64,000 bases of DNA from Cyanobacteria bacterium SBLK (GTDB lineage Bacteria > Cyanobacteriota > Cyanobacteriia > Cyanobacteriales > Spirulinaceae), in assembly GCA_017746715.1 (NCBI GenBank), contig JAGHZQ010000051.1:1-64000 (forward strand), given 5' to 3'. Shown in pieces: positions 47,403 through 57,564 of this stretch (position 1 is its first letter; every line of letters begins with the position of its first letter). The position numbers and the translations under genes are program-made. Below the pieces are notes generated by a model. The model saw only the letters and a list, made by a program, of their open reading frames with translations, did not search any database and was not told the origin of the DNA.

Positions 47403-49216
47403 TAAGCCGGCATCTCAATCCGCTCTTCTCCTCCCAGCGCAAAAGCAGAATGAACGGTTTGTAAGGCTTTTACGCCATCGCTTTCGGCGACGACGCAACT
47501 CACTTTAATCTCAGAAGTGGCAATCATTTGAATGTTGATCTCCGCTTGGGCGAGGGCGGCAAACATCTTCGCCGCAACCCCCGGATGGGCGATCATGCCC
47601 GCTCCGACAATACTCACCTTAGCTACAGATGTATCGATCTCAATTTCTCCCAAACCCCAATCCGAGGCAACACTCGCGAGCGTTTTTTCCGCTTCCTCCA
47701 CATCGGTACGGGCGATCGTACAAGCAATATCCCGATTGGCAATTCCTTCGATAATCTGACACCGTTGGGATTGAACGATGGTATCGACACTAATGCGATG
47801 TTGCGCTAAAAGGTCGAAAATTTTCGCAGCCATACCGGGGCGATCGGGGATGTGACGAATGCCTAAACGAGCCTGCGAGCGGTCGAGAGCAACCCCTCGC
47901 ACTGGCGGTGCATTACGAGCGGTAGGAGTTTTAGGGGGGGTGTCGAAAGAAGAAGTGCGAATCTCGAAGACATCGCAGAGAGCGGCGATCGCTTTTTCAC
48001 AATCTGCCTCGTCAATGGTACAACTCACCTGCACTTCCGAAGTCGAAATCATATTGATATTCACCCCTGCATCGGCCAACGTCGAGAACATTTTGGCCGC
48101 GATCCCCGGACGACCGATCATCCCGGCTCCAACGATCGCCACTTTGGCAATATTGCGATCGACTGTGACTTCCGCTTCTGTTGAGGTAGGACTGTTATCG
48201 AAGCGCAGGATGGGGGCGATCGCCTCGGCGACAGCTTCGGCGGGTTTGAGGGCGTTTTTGGTGGTGGTGAAGGCGATATCGTTGGTATTCCCCTCGTGGA
48301 TGGATTGGATAATGAGGTCCACATCGACGCTATGACTGGCGATTTCTCCGAAGAGTTTGGCGGCGATACCGGGGCGATCGGGAACCTGTAGGAGGGCAAT
48401 TTTGGCTTGATCTTTGTCGAATTCTACCCCATCCACGGCTTTGTTAATTTCCAAATTTGAGAGCGATCGCCCGTGTTTCGGTGGGGGAATGACCCGAGTG
48501 CCGGGTTCGTTGCTCCAACTGGAGAGGACGACGAGGGGAATACCATAATTGCGGGCGATTTCCACGGCACGGGGATGCAGAACTTTTGCACCTAAACTGG
48601 CGAGTTCGAGCATTTCCTCACAAGTAATTTCCGGCATGAGCTGCGCTTCGGGAACGAGTCTCGGATCTGTCGTGAGGATACCGGGAACGTCGGTATAAAT
48701 TTCGCAGCGCTTGGCCTTGAGAGCGGCGGCGAGGGCAACGGCAGAGGTATCGGAGCCCCCCCGTCCAAGGGTGGTAATTTCGAGGTCTTGGCTTTTGCTA
48801 ATGCCCTGAAATCCGGCAACCACGATCGCTTTCCCTTCTTTGAGATGGCGTCGCAGGCGATCGGTTTTAATGTCCAAAATGCGGGCGCGGCTGTGGTCTT
48901 GTTCTGTCACGATACCCACTTGCGCTCCGGTAAGGGAGATTGCCGGCTGTCCCAGTTCTTGCAGTGCCATACTTAACAGAGCAATAGAGACTTGCTCTCC
49001 TGTCGAGAGGAGCATATCCATTTCCCGACGACACGGGGCACTTGATATTTGGTTGGCCAGTCCCACCAGCATATCAGTGGTTTTGCCCATTGCCGAGACT
49101 ACAACCACCACGGAGTTTCTCTGTTGAATGGTTTTGCAAATTCGCCGGGCCACTGCTTGAATGCGATCGGCGGATCCCACGGAGGTACCGCCAAATTTTT
49201 GGACGATTAGCGCCAT
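47402..49216 (-). CDS. lysC: Aspartate kinase with tandem ACT domains
   Basis: 604 residues from the ATG at 49216 (MALIVQKFGGTSVGSADRIQ, the diagnostic start). The enzyme phosphorylates aspartate, the first step to lysine, threonine and methionine. Kinase motifs are VVVVSAMGKTTDMLVGLAN, GEQVSIALLSMALQ, FQGISKSQDLEITTLGRGGS and EIYTDVPGILTTDPR. The regulatory half is duplicated, giving two ACT pairs: IALLQVPDRPGIAAKLFGEI and RLGIRHIPDRPGMAAKIFDL, each with a partner (IVGAGMIGRPGIAAKMFSTL, IVGAGMIAHPGVAAKMFAAL). Cyanobacterial aspartokinases carry these four ACT domains, as here. The stop codon abuts the MITE. Confidence 0.96.
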   Translation of the reverse strand: MALIVQKFGGTSVGSADRIQAVARRICKTIQQRNSVVVVVSAMGKTTDMLVGLANQISSAPCRREMDMLLSTGEQVSIALLSMALQELGQPAISLTGAQVGIVTEQDHSRARILDIKTDRLRRHLKEGKAIVVAGFQGISKSQDLEITTLGRGGSDTSAVALAAALKAKRCEIYTDVPGILTTDPRLVPEAQLMPEITCEEMLELASLGAKVLHPRAVEIARNYGIPLVVLSSWSNEPGTRVIPPPKHGRSLSNLEINKAVDGVEFDKDQAKIALLQVPDRPGIAAKLFGEIASHSVDVDLIIQSIHEGNTNDIAFTTTKNALKPAEAVAEAIAPILRFDNSPTSTEAEVTVDRNIAKVAIVGAGMIGRPGIAAKMFSTLADAGVNINMISTSEVQVSCTIDEADCEKAIAALCDVFEIRTSSFDTPPKTPTARNAPPVRGVALDRSQARLGIRHIPDRPGMAAKIFDLLAQHRISVDTIVQSQRCQIIEGIANRDIACTIARTDVEEAEKTLASVASDWGLGEIEIDTSVAKVSIVGAGMIAHPGVAAKMFAALAQAEINIQMIATSEIKVSCVVAESDGVKALQTVHSAFALGGEERIEMPA

Positions 49217-49384
49217 AGTTTCGAGGACGTTTGGGTGAAAAGCGATTATATTGTAACTTCGATTTGGGCGATCGCTCCTCCGGCAATTTTTAAGTTTTGT
49301 TGGGATTTTAGCGATCGCGGTTCCCCATTGGCTGTTAGAACAACGAACAAAAAGCAGCAATCGAACTTCGCGATCGCGATTCTT

Positions 49385-50071
49385 TTATCTTTTCTCAATC
49401 GCGTCAAAAACAGTTTGAAAGGCTTTCACTTTCAGATCGATCCCCGTAATTGCCGTACCGACAACAACAGCATAAGCGCCTAAATCTAATGCCTTTTTTG
49501 CCATTTCTGGGGAGGAAATTCCGCCTTCACAAATCGCAGGAACAGGCAATTTTTCAACAATTTGACTTAATAACTCCCATCCCGGCGGATTGTTTTGCGA
49601 GGTGGAGGGAGTATATCCGTAAAGTGTCGTTCCTATAATATCCGCTCCTGCTTCAACTGCTTTAATTGCACTTTCAAGATCGTCGATATCTGCCATCACG
49701 AGTTTACCCAATTTATCGTGAATGTTAGCAATTAAACCGGCTGCAGTTTCTCTTTGGGGGCGATCGCGTAAAGTGGCATCGATGGCAATAATATCCGCAC
49801 CTGCCTCTGCGATCGCGACGGCATCTTGAAAGCGAGGAGTAATATAAACTTCATAATCCGGGATTTGTTGTTTCCACAGTCCGATAATCGGGGTTTTGGG
49901 CAGCTTTTGGCGAGTTACTTTGATATGGGAAGGGGTATCGATTCTCACCCCTGCCGCACCCTGAAGGATAGATGCTTGCGCGATCGCGGCAATAATTTGC
50001 GGATCGTGCAGGGGAGAATCAATGGGTGCTTGACAGGAAACAATTAAGCGTTTTTCGAGAGTTTTTAACAT
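49385..50071 (-). CDS. nanE: N-acetylmannosamine-6-phosphate 2-epimerase
   Basis: 228 residues, the NanE length. The enzyme interconverts ManNAc-6-phosphate and GlcNAc-6-phosphate. It has a TIM barrel with IVSCQAPIDSPLHDPQIIAA, AGVRIDTPSHI, ITPRFQDAVAIAEAGADIIA with IDATLRDRP, MADIDDLESAIKAVEAGADI with IGTTLYGYT, and the end VPAICEGGISSPEMAKKALD with AYAVVVGTAITG. The catalytic Lys and Glu segments fit. In cyanobacteria without sialic-acid catabolism its role is probably amino-sugar turnover; no nan genes are nearby. Confidence 0.92.
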   Translation of the reverse strand: MLKTLEKRLIVSCQAPIDSPLHDPQIIAAIAQASILQGAAGVRIDTPSHIKVTRQKLPKTPIIGLWKQQIPDYEVYITPRFQDAVAIAEAGADIIAIDATLRDRPQRETAAGLIANIHDKLGKLVMADIDDLESAIKAVEAGADIIGTTLYGYTPSTSQNNPPGWELLSQIVEKLPVPAICEGGISSPEMAKKALDLGAYAVVVGTAITGIDLKVKAFQTVFDAIEKR

Positions 50072-50197
50072 AAAAAGAAACTTATCTTTATAGAGTTTTA
50101 ACCGGATCGACAGAGAAAAATGCAGTAAGATACTTATATCATAGAAAAGGGCTGCATCTATTCAACGCAAATGGTTTAATCTTAAAATCCCTAAACT

Positions 50198-51967
50198 ATG
50201 AGTCAGCCTAAAAATTCTTCACCGCAAACGCCAACTTCTCAAAGTTCCTCTCGCTATCAAAAAATCAGAGAACTCGGCCGCAGCGATCGTTGCGATCGCA
50301 TTACCTATTTAGCGAAAGATAATAAAATCCAAAAAACAGTCATTATCAAACAATATATTTTTGGCAATTCTCAAAGTGATTGGGCTGGATTAAAGGCCTA
50401 TAAAACCTATGCTAAAGTCTTATTCAATCTCAAACATTCTTCTCTACCAAACTATTTAAACTTTTTTCCTAGTAAGAATGGGTTTTGTGCGGTACGAGAA
50501 TTCAAACAAGCAACATCACTTGCGGCATTTCGACATCTTAATTTAGATATTGTCCGTAAGATAGCGATTTCTTTATTAGAAACTCTTGCCTATTTACAAA
50601 GTGGTTCTCCTTTTATCACTCATTATAATATTAAACCAGAAAATATCTTGGTAGACAATAGTTTAAATATTTATCTCGTTGATTTTGGTTTCCCTTATAT
50701 TAATAAAAAAGGGGAATTTAATACGGCTTTTGCAGGAACATCTGGCTTTATGCCTCGAGAGCAACTCCGCAATAAAAAACTAACAGAAGCCAGCGATCTT
50801 TATGCAATCGGGGCAAGTTTAACTTGTTTAATCGCGAAAATTTCTACGCGAGAGATTAACGATTTGCTCGGGGAAGAGAGTCGCGTCTCTTTAGTTGAAA
50901 TTATTCCCCGAGAAATCAGTTTTAAATTTGTTGAATGGTTGGAAGTATTGGTCAATCCTTCTTCATATCAACGTTATTCTAATGCTTTGGCAGCATTAGA
51001 TGCCTTAAAAGCAATCGATCTCGAACGATTGCCTCAAGCAAAAATAAAACCCGAGGCGATCGAATTAAAAGGAATGCGATATGGGGAAAAACTAACAGAA
51101 ACGCTTTCAGTAAGCAATACTATTCCCGATACTTTATTGCGAGGAAAATGGGAAATTTTCTATCAAGGCGATTATAAAGTCTCATCGTCTTCAAAGTCAA
51201 ATTGGCTGGTTTTCGATCCGCCCGAATTTGAAGGCAATCGAATCAATTGCAATATTATTATTGACACCAAAAAATTACAAGCAGAACAAACTTATGAACG
51301 CCAAATTATTCTCAAGACTAATGATGAAGAAAAAACTCATAAAATTAATTTAAAAATCGAGACCGCACCTCTTACAAATGAGCATATTCCTTGGTTGCAT
51401 TTAGCAGGATTGATAATTCTGGGAATACTAGGAGGAAGTGTATTTGGATTTTTGTTTAATACCGTTTTTGCTAACTATACGGGTTTTTTAATGGGTTTGA
51501 TTTTGGGAGGAATTTGTGGTATGGCAGGAATTTTCCAGAATTACGCTCTACCTAAAAAAGTTCTTGGGATTTCCGTAATATTGGGCGTTTTACCTTGGAA
51601 TTTGTTATTGCGATTGAGCGGTATCAATCTATATGGTCGCCTTCCTTTAATTTTAGCAACTTTAATTGGCTTAGTCATCTTTTCTGTTACTGGATATATT
51701 TTACGATACAGCTACGGACAACCCATTCAAAGAAAAGAACCGATCGCGATGAAGGAAATTCTTTCTCCTAAAGGTACGATCTCGCTTTGTCTTGCGATTT
51801 CTGGTATTTTTATCGGCATGGCAATTAATGCGGGGAATCTATTCGTTTATTTTTCGATCGCTTTCACGGTCATTCCGACAGGGATTGTACTCTATCGTTT
51901 TTGTTCCCGTCAAGTGCAATTATTTGCTAATTATCGTAAAATTGAATCTCGCTTGCTGAAACCTTAA
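50198..51967 (+). CDS. Membrane-anchored protein kinase-like protein (pseudokinase)
   Basis: 589 residues. A kinase-like domain fills about 20-280. The beta-3 lysine is Lys51 (VIIKQY); the catalytic loop reads HYN-IKPENILVD with Asn144 where active kinases have Asp; the metal-binding motif DFG is kept (Asp162). The glycine-rich loop is lost (ELGRSDRCDRITYLA). The activation segment keeps GTSGFMPREQLRN. A beta-sandwich-like stretch follows (about 290-400, IELKGMRYGEKLTETLSVSN), then six or so membrane helices (LAGLIILGILGGSVFGFLFN to FVYFSIAFTVIPTGIVLYRF). This fits a pseudokinase sensor domain joined to a membrane body. It is AT-rich compared with its neighbours. No substrate is known. Confidence 0.8.
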   Translation: MSQPKNSSPQTPTSQSSSRYQKIRELGRSDRCDRITYLAKDNKIQKTVIIKQYIFGNSQSDWAGLKAYKTYAKVLFNLKHSSLPNYLNFFPSKNGFCAVREFKQATSLAAFRHLNLDIVRKIAISLLETLAYLQSGSPFITHYNIKPENILVDNSLNIYLVDFGFPYINKKGEFNTAFAGTSGFMPREQLRNKKLTEASDLYAIGASLTCLIAKISTREINDLLGEESRVSLVEIIPREISFKFVEWLEVLVNPSSYQRYSNALAALDALKAIDLERLPQAKIKPEAIELKGMRYGEKLTETLSVSNTIPDTLLRGKWEIFYQGDYKVSSSSKSNWLVFDPPEFEGNRINCNIIIDTKKLQAEQTYERQIILKTNDEEKTHKINLKIETAPLTNEHIPWLHLAGLIILGILGGSVFGFLFNTVFANYTGFLMGLILGGICGMAGIFQNYALPKKVLGISVILGVLPWNLLLRLSGINLYGRLPLILATLIGLVIFSVTGYILRYSYGQPIQRKEPIAMKEILSPKGTISLCLAISGIFIGMAINAGNLFVYFSIAFTVIPTGIVLYRFCSRQVQLFANYRKIESRLLKP

Positions 51968-52049
51968 TGCGATCCCAAAGGAACTTCTGAGAGACTATTT
52001 GTAAAATAAAAATTTAGCCTTTAAGGTGCTGTCTAGCTTCCAGCATAAC

Positions 52050-52110
52050 TGCACTAAAGTAACAGCGTAACGCATCGATTTTTAGACTTGCAGTGCGTGA
52101 CGCTACTACT
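52050..52110. repeat. Imperfect inverted repeat upstream of cobN
   Basis: AGCGTAACGCA near 52065 pairs imperfectly with TGCGTGACGCT near 52095. It resembles GCGTTACGC repeats of this genome. There is no B12 riboswitch-like sequence in this 247-bp gap that I can recognise. Confidence 0.4.
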
Positions 52111-52214
52111 TTCATGTAATATTTGCTTTACGAACAATCTCTGAGACTAGAAAAATGAGCAATACGAGCGTTATTTGATAAGATAGAGTTTCCGGTTAAT
52201 TTCAGGGAAAACCC

Positions 52215-55200
52215 ATGCACCGAATCGCTGCAACACCGGGAGGATGGAATCCAGACTCGGAAGGTGTTATTTTTATCGAACAAACTCCCGCACCGATCGC
52301 AATTTTAACGGCTGCGGATACGGATATACAAACGCTTGTAGCCACTATTCCCCATCTTCCCTCAAATTTTCCTCAAATTCGCGCGGTTAATCTCTTACAA
52401 TTGCAACAGCAATTGAGTATCGATGCTTATGGAGAGAGTATCTTAGAACGAGCAAAAATCGTTATTTTGCGTTTATTGGGAGGGAAATCTTATTGGTCTT
52501 ATGGGTTAGAAGTTGTTGAAGAAATTGCGAAGAATACGGGAGCATTTTTATTTATTTTACCAGGGGACAATCGCCCCGATCTGAGTTTGATGAGTCATTC
52601 TACCGTCCCGTTAACGGCAGTCGATCGCCTTTGGCAGTATTTTATTGAAGGAGGAGTGGATAATTATCTCAATGCTTTAAAATTTGTGGCGAGTTTTTGC
52701 TTGAATTTAGAATATAACTATTTCAAAGCTATATCCGTTCCTCGGGTGGGATTGTATGGCCAGTTAGCAACTCAAAAACATTCTTCTCAAAAAGTTGGCA
52801 TTCTCTTTTATCGCGCTCATTATTTAGCTGGAAATATACGACCCATTGATGCACTTTGTCAAGCATTAAAAGAAAGAAATTTAGAATCTATTCCCGTATT
52901 TCTATCTTCTTTGCGCGATCGCGACGTGCAAAACAAACTACTTTCCTATTTTCAACCTCAAGACGAATCTCCGATTCAAATCTTACTGAATACCACTAGT
53001 TTTTCTTTAGCAAAAATTGGCAGCGAAGCGCAATCGGATTTATGGAAAAAATTAGATGTTCCCGTATTGCAAGTCATTCTGAGTGGAGGGACAGAGGAGC
53101 AATGGGAGGAAAGTTTTCAGGGATTAACACCGCGAGATGTGGCCATGAATGTCGCACTCCCAGAAGTGGATGGGAAAGTCATTACACGAGCCATTTCTTT
53201 TAAGTCAGTAGAGACGTGGAATGAAGATTTAGAAACCGATGTCGTCGTTTATCAACCCAAAGGCGATCGCATTGATTTTATCGCAGATTTAGCCAAAAAT
53301 TGGGTTCATTTGAAACAAACTCCCGTACAAGAGAGAAAAATTGCCTTAATTTTAGCCAATTATCCTAATAAAGATGGTAGAATTGCCAATGGTGTTGGCT
53401 TAGACACGCCGCAAAGCTGCATCGAAATTCTTAAAGCATTGCAACAACAAGGCTATTTTGTCGAAGATATTCCCGCAACGGGAGACGAACTTATTTTTCG
53501 TTTAACTGCCAATATTACCAACGATTTAGAAGCGAACGAATTAAGAGAGAGCCGACAACTATTATCCTACAAAAAATATCAACAATATTTCTCCAGTTTA
53601 CCACAAAATATTCAACAAGGGATGAGCGATCGCTGGCATATTCCCAACTCAAACTCATCATTCCCTATCCCCGGCATTCAGTTCGGAAATATTTTTGTAG
53701 GCATTCAACCTTCGCGAGGATACGATCTCGATCCGAGTTTAAATTATCACGCACCGGATTTAGAACCTACTCACAATTATTTAGCCTTTTATTATTGGCT
53801 GCGAGAAGAATTTCCAGCCCACGCGATCGCTCATATTGGCAAGCATGGTAATTTAGAATGGCTGCCGGGAAAAAGTATCGCTTTATCTTCAGAATGCTAT
53901 CCCGAAATTGCCCTCGGTACTCTGCCTCATTTTTATCCCTTTATTATCAACGATCCGGGGGAAGGTTCGCAAGCAAAGCGACGAGGACACGCCATTATTT
54001 TAGACCATTTAACACCCCCTTTAACCCGTGCCGAACTTTATGGCTCTTTGCAACAATTGGAAGCCTTAATTGATGAATATTACGAAGCACAAACATTAAA
54101 TCCAAGTCGTTTGCCTTTACTGGGAGAGAAAATCACTCAACTCGTTACAACAGAAAATTTAGATCGCGATTTGGGTATTGAAACGATAGAAACTGATGCG
54201 ATCGCAGAATTTTTAACCCTTGCCGATGGCTATTTATGCGAATTGAAAGAAGCGCAGATTCGCAATGGATTGCATATCTTTGGCCAATGTCCTCAAGACG
54301 AACAATTACGGGATTTAATTATTGCAATTTCTCGTTCTCCTAGCAGCGATCGTATAGGATTGACTCGGGCAATTGCGGAAGACTTAAATTTAGATTTCGA
54401 TCCTTTAACAGCCGATCTGAGTCAATTTATAAATAGTAAACTTGTTGGCGATCTTGTTGAAGAACTAGAAGAAAAAGCGAGCTATCTAATTGAAAATTTA
54501 CTCGAATATAAAATCAACAATTTAGATATAGGAGAACATACCCGAAAAGAACTTGCATGGATTCAAAATATTCTGTTACCTAATTTATACCAAACTCAAC
54601 AAGAAATTGACTATTTAATGAAGGGATTCAACGGGCAACATATCCCAAGCGGTGCATCTGGTGCCCCCACTCGAGGCAGACCAGAAGTATTGCCAACCGG
54701 ACGCAACTTTTATTCCGTGGATATTCGTGCTATTCCGACGGAAACCGCTTGGGATGTCGGACGAAAAGCCGCAGAAACGGTAGTAGAAAGATATACTCAA
54801 GAAAACGGAGAATATCCTCAAACTTTAGCGATATCCGTCTGGGGAACGTCTACCATGAGAACGGGAGGAGACGATATTGCAGAAGTATTAGCATTATTAG
54901 GAGTCCAACCCATTTGGGATGGATTGTCGCGGCGAGTTGTCGATTTTGAGGTTCTCCCTTTGTCAATTTTGGGACGACCTCGGGTAGATGTAACATTACG
55001 CATTTCGGGATTTTTTCGGGATGGATTTCCTAATTTAATCAGTTTGGTTTATAATGCGATCGCTACCGTTTCTCAACTCGACGAATCCCCAGAACAAAAT
55101 CCCCTCGCTGCCAAAGTTAAGCAAGAAACAATATTTTGGCAACAGCAGGGCATAAAAGTTGAAAAAGCAAATTTGCGTGCCTTAGAGCGCATTTTTGGCT

Positions 55201-55916
55201 CGAAACCGGGAGCTTATGGAGCGGGGTTACAGGGGTTAATTGAAAGCCAAAATTGGCACAATGATGAAGATTTAGCACGAGCTTATTTAAACTGGAGCAG
55301 TTACGCTTATTCTCCCACCGAAAATGGAACGATTCAAGGTGTTTCTTCTCCCGAATCTTTCGCTCGTTGCTTGCAGAATTTACAAATTGTTCTTCATAAT
55401 CAAGATAACCGCGAACACGACCTCTTAGACTCCGATGATTACTATCAATTTCAAGGAGGATTAACAGCCGCCGTTCGCAGTTTAAAAGGAAAAAATCCCG
55501 TTACGTATTTTGGCGATAATTCTATTCCTGCGAACCCCCGAACGCGCCAATTAAAAGAAGAAATCGCTCGCGTTTATCGCTCGCGGGTTGTTAACCCTAA
55601 ATGGATTGCTGGGGTGATGCGACACGGGTATAAAGGCGCCTTTGAAATGGCGGCAACAGTTGATTATTTGTTTGCTTACGATGCCACGGCAAACTGTGTC
55701 GAGGATTTTATGTATCAAGGGATTGCTGATACTTATTTATTCGCCGAAAACGTGCAAGAATTTATTCAAGAAAAAAATCCTTGGGCATTGCGAGATATAT
55801 CAGAACGGTTATTAGAAGCACATCAACGGGGATTGTGGCGATCGCCGAGCCAACAAACTTTAGATGCGTTGAAAATGCTCGCCAATCAGGCAGAAGGGAT
55901 TATTGAAGAAAATTGA
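52215..55916 (+). CDS. cobN: Cobaltochelatase subunit CobN
   Basis: 1233 residues, typical. CobN is the large subunit that inserts cobalt into the corrin ring in aerobic-type B12 synthesis, and is related to magnesium chelatase ChlH. Landmarks are MHRIAATPGGWNPDSEGVIF, VGILFYRAHYLAGNIRPIDA, IALILANYPNKDGRIANGVG with LDTPQSCIEIL, AIAHIGKHGNLEWLPGKSIA, and near the C-terminus VSVWGTSTMRTGGDDIAE-like ISVWGTSTMRTGGDDIAEVL and WIAGVMRHGYKGAFEMAATV. In cyanobacteria the CobS and CobT roles are taken by ChlI/ChlD, and no cob genes are nearby. Confidence 0.96.
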   Translation: MHRIAATPGGWNPDSEGVIFIEQTPAPIAILTAADTDIQTLVATIPHLPSNFPQIRAVNLLQLQQQLSIDAYGESILERAKIVILRLLGGKSYWSYGLEVVEEIAKNTGAFLFILPGDNRPDLSLMSHSTVPLTAVDRLWQYFIEGGVDNYLNALKFVASFCLNLEYNYFKAISVPRVGLYGQLATQKHSSQKVGILFYRAHYLAGNIRPIDALCQALKERNLESIPVFLSSLRDRDVQNKLLSYFQPQDESPIQILLNTTSFSLAKIGSEAQSDLWKKLDVPVLQVILSGGTEEQWEESFQGLTPRDVAMNVALPEVDGKVITRAISFKSVETWNEDLETDVVVYQPKGDRIDFIADLAKNWVHLKQTPVQERKIALILANYPNKDGRIANGVGLDTPQSCIEILKALQQQGYFVEDIPATGDELIFRLTANITNDLEANELRESRQLLSYKKYQQYFSSLPQNIQQGMSDRWHIPNSNSSFPIPGIQFGNIFVGIQPSRGYDLDPSLNYHAPDLEPTHNYLAFYYWLREEFPAHAIAHIGKHGNLEWLPGKSIALSSECYPEIALGTLPHFYPFIINDPGEGSQAKRRGHAIILDHLTPPLTRAELYGSLQQLEALIDEYYEAQTLNPSRLPLLGEKITQLVTTENLDRDLGIETIETDAIAEFLTLADGYLCELKEAQIRNGLHIFGQCPQDEQLRDLIIAISRSPSSDRIGLTRAIAEDLNLDFDPLTADLSQFINSKLVGDLVEELEEKASYLIENLLEYKINNLDIGEHTRKELAWIQNILLPNLYQTQQEIDYLMKGFNGQHIPSGASGAPTRGRPEVLPTGRNFYSVDIRAIPTETAWDVGRKAAETVVERYTQENGEYPQTLAISVWGTSTMRTGGDDIAEVLALLGVQPIWDGLSRRVVDFEVLPLSILGRPRVDVTLRISGFFRDGFPNLISLVYNAIATVSQLDESPEQNPLAAKVKQETIFWQQQGIKVEKANLRALERIFGSKPGAYGAGLQGLIESQNWHNDEDLARAYLNWSSYAYSPTENGTIQGVSSPESFARCLQNLQIVLHNQDNREHDLLDSDDYYQFQGGLTAAVRSLKGKNPVTYFGDNSIPANPRTRQLKEEIARVYRSRVVNPKWIAGVMRHGYKGAFEMAATVDYLFAYDATANCVEDFMYQGIADTYLFAENVQEFIQEKNPWALRDISERLLEAHQRGLWRSPSQQTLDALKMLANQAEGIIEEN

Positions 55917-55953
55917 TAATATTACTTTTCCTCCCCAATTTCGCATTATTGTT

Positions 55954-55981
55954 GTAGGGACGTAGCATGCTACATCCCTAC
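55954..55981. repeat. 28-bp dispersed palindrome (copy 3)
   Basis: GTAGGGACGTAGCATGCTAC, then ATCCCTAC; the centre is GTAGCATGCTAC. It lies 38 bp past the cobN stop, in the space before the converging hoxH gene. Confidence 0.85.
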
Positions 55982-56013
55982 GGGTTCGGAGGCGATCGCG
56001 TGGATCGGGTTGA

Positions 56014-57438
56014 TTAATTCCGATATCGTTCGTTAATAACCGTCCCATTTGCGGCAACTAATTTAATATGTAGGGGCATTTGTCCCGCCGCATGAGTAGA
56101 ACAACTCAAACAGGGATCGAAACAGCGAATCCCCGCCTCGACGCGATTTAAAAACCCTTCGGAAAGATCGTTATTATGGATGTAATGTTTGGCAATTTGC
56201 GTGACTGTTTGATTCATGGCTAAATTGTTTTGTCCCGTGGCAATAATCAAATTGACTTGCTCAATTAAACCATCTTCATTAACTTTGTAATGATGAAACA
56301 AAGTGCCTCGCGGTGCTTCGCTTACTCCGATCGCTTCTAACTCGTTAATCCCTGCTTCAGCACGCACTCGGTTGGAGACGACATCAGGATCGTCAACTAA
56401 GTTTTGCATCGCTTCCAAACAGGCGAGAATTTCCACCAAACGGGCGTAATGATAGAAGAAAGAAGAAGTCGGAATTGCTCCCCCTCGTTGGCGAAATTCA
56501 GCAAGTTCTCGATCTGCCGCTTCCGTCCCGATCGCTTCGCAAACATTCAACCGTGCCAAAGGTCCGACGCGATAAATTCCCGCCGGATAGCCAAGAGGTT
56601 TATAATAGGGAAACTTCAAATAAGACCACTTTTCGACTGCTTCCCCGAGGAATTCTTGATAGTCATCCTCGCTGAGATTATCGGCGACAATCTTGCCGTC
56701 GCTATCCTTAAATCGCAAATGACCGTCATAATGTTCCCAATTTCCTTTCTTCGTCACCAAACCCATAAATAAAGAAGGAAATTTTCCGAATTGTTCTGCC
56801 TCAACGGTCATTTTGTCAAGAAGTTCTTTAAAAATATTTAAAGCCGTGCGGGTTGTTTCAAAAGACTCCGGCAGGCGATCGCGAATCCAAGTCCGCCCCT
56901 CTTCCGACAGGGGAGATCGCACTCCACCGGGAACCGTCCAAGCCGCATGAATTTTCCGTGCCCCTAATAGTTCGATAACTGTTTGTCCGAACTGACGAAG
57001 GCGAATTCCCGCCCGTGCTAAATCCGGATCTGCTGCAATCAAACCAAATACATTCCGTTTTGCCGGATCGCTATCCCATCCTAATAAAAAGTCCGGACTG
57101 CTGAGGTGAAAAAAGGAGAGAGCATGGGATTGGGTTAATTGCGCTAGATTCATCATCCGGCGCAATTTATCCGCCGCACGGGGAACTTTGACCGCGAGAA
57201 TTTTATCGCCAGTTTTTGCCGCCGCAAGTAAGTGACTGACGGGACAAATGCCACAAATTCGCGCCGTAATTCCTGCCATTTCCGTGAAGGGACGGCCTTC
57301 GCAAAATTTTTCAAATCCTCGGTATTCAACAACATGAAAGCGAGCATTTTCAACTTCTCCCGCATCGTCTAAAAAAATAGATATTTTGGCATGACCTTCG
57401 ATGCGAGTAACGGGATCGATAACAACAGTTTTAGACAT
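56014..57438 (-). CDS. hoxH: Bidirectional [NiFe] hydrogenase large subunit HoxH
   Basis: 474 residues. HoxH holds the NiFe active site of the cytoplasmic NAD(P)-linked hydrogenase. The four nickel cysteines are in [10 protein letters not shown] near the N-terminus and DPCLSCSTH near the C-terminus. The start [20 protein letters not shown] is canonical. After the last motif comes [20 protein letters not shown], the C-terminal peptide that the protease HoxW removes after nickel insertion. hoxW is not in the window. It is the last gene of the leftward hox operon. Confidence 0.97.
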   Translation of the reverse strand: MSKTVVIDPVTRIEGHAKISIFLDDAGEVENARFHVVEYRGFEKFCEGRPFTEMAGITARICGICPVSHLLAAAKTGDKILAVKVPRAADKLRRMMNLAQLTQSHALSFFHLSSPDFLLGWDSDPAKRNVFGLIAADPDLARAGIRLRQFGQTVIELLGARKIHAAWTVPGGVRSPLSEEGRTWIRDRLPESFETTRTALNIFKELLDKMTVEAEQFGKFPSLFMGLVTKKGNWEHYDGHLRFKDSDGKIVADNLSEDDYQEFLGEAVEKWSYLKFPYYKPLGYPAGIYRVGPLARLNVCEAIGTEAADRELAEFRQRGGAIPTSSFFYHYARLVEILACLEAMQNLVDDPDVVSNRVRAEAGINELEAIGVSEAPRGTLFHHYKVNEDGLIEQVNLIIATGQNNLAMNQTVTQIAKHYIHNNDLSEGFLNRVEAGIRCFDPCLSCSTHAAGQMPLHIKLVAANGTVINERYRN

Positions 57439-57564
57439 TTTGGGTAATGGGTAATAGGTAGTAGTTAATCAACGATAAAACCAAGACACATTGCCGCAGT
57501 TGTTTATTCTTGATTCTCGATCCCGAACTTCACCTGTCAACTATCAACTATCAACTGTCAACTG

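Noticed and set aside
51968..52214. Cobalamin riboswitch before cobN
   Set aside because: I could not find the conserved B12-box-like sequence; only an imperfect GCGTTACGC-type inverted repeat is present.
52215..55916. Magnesium chelatase ChlH
   Set aside because: It is a related protein, but the start and the length of 1233 residues fit CobN.
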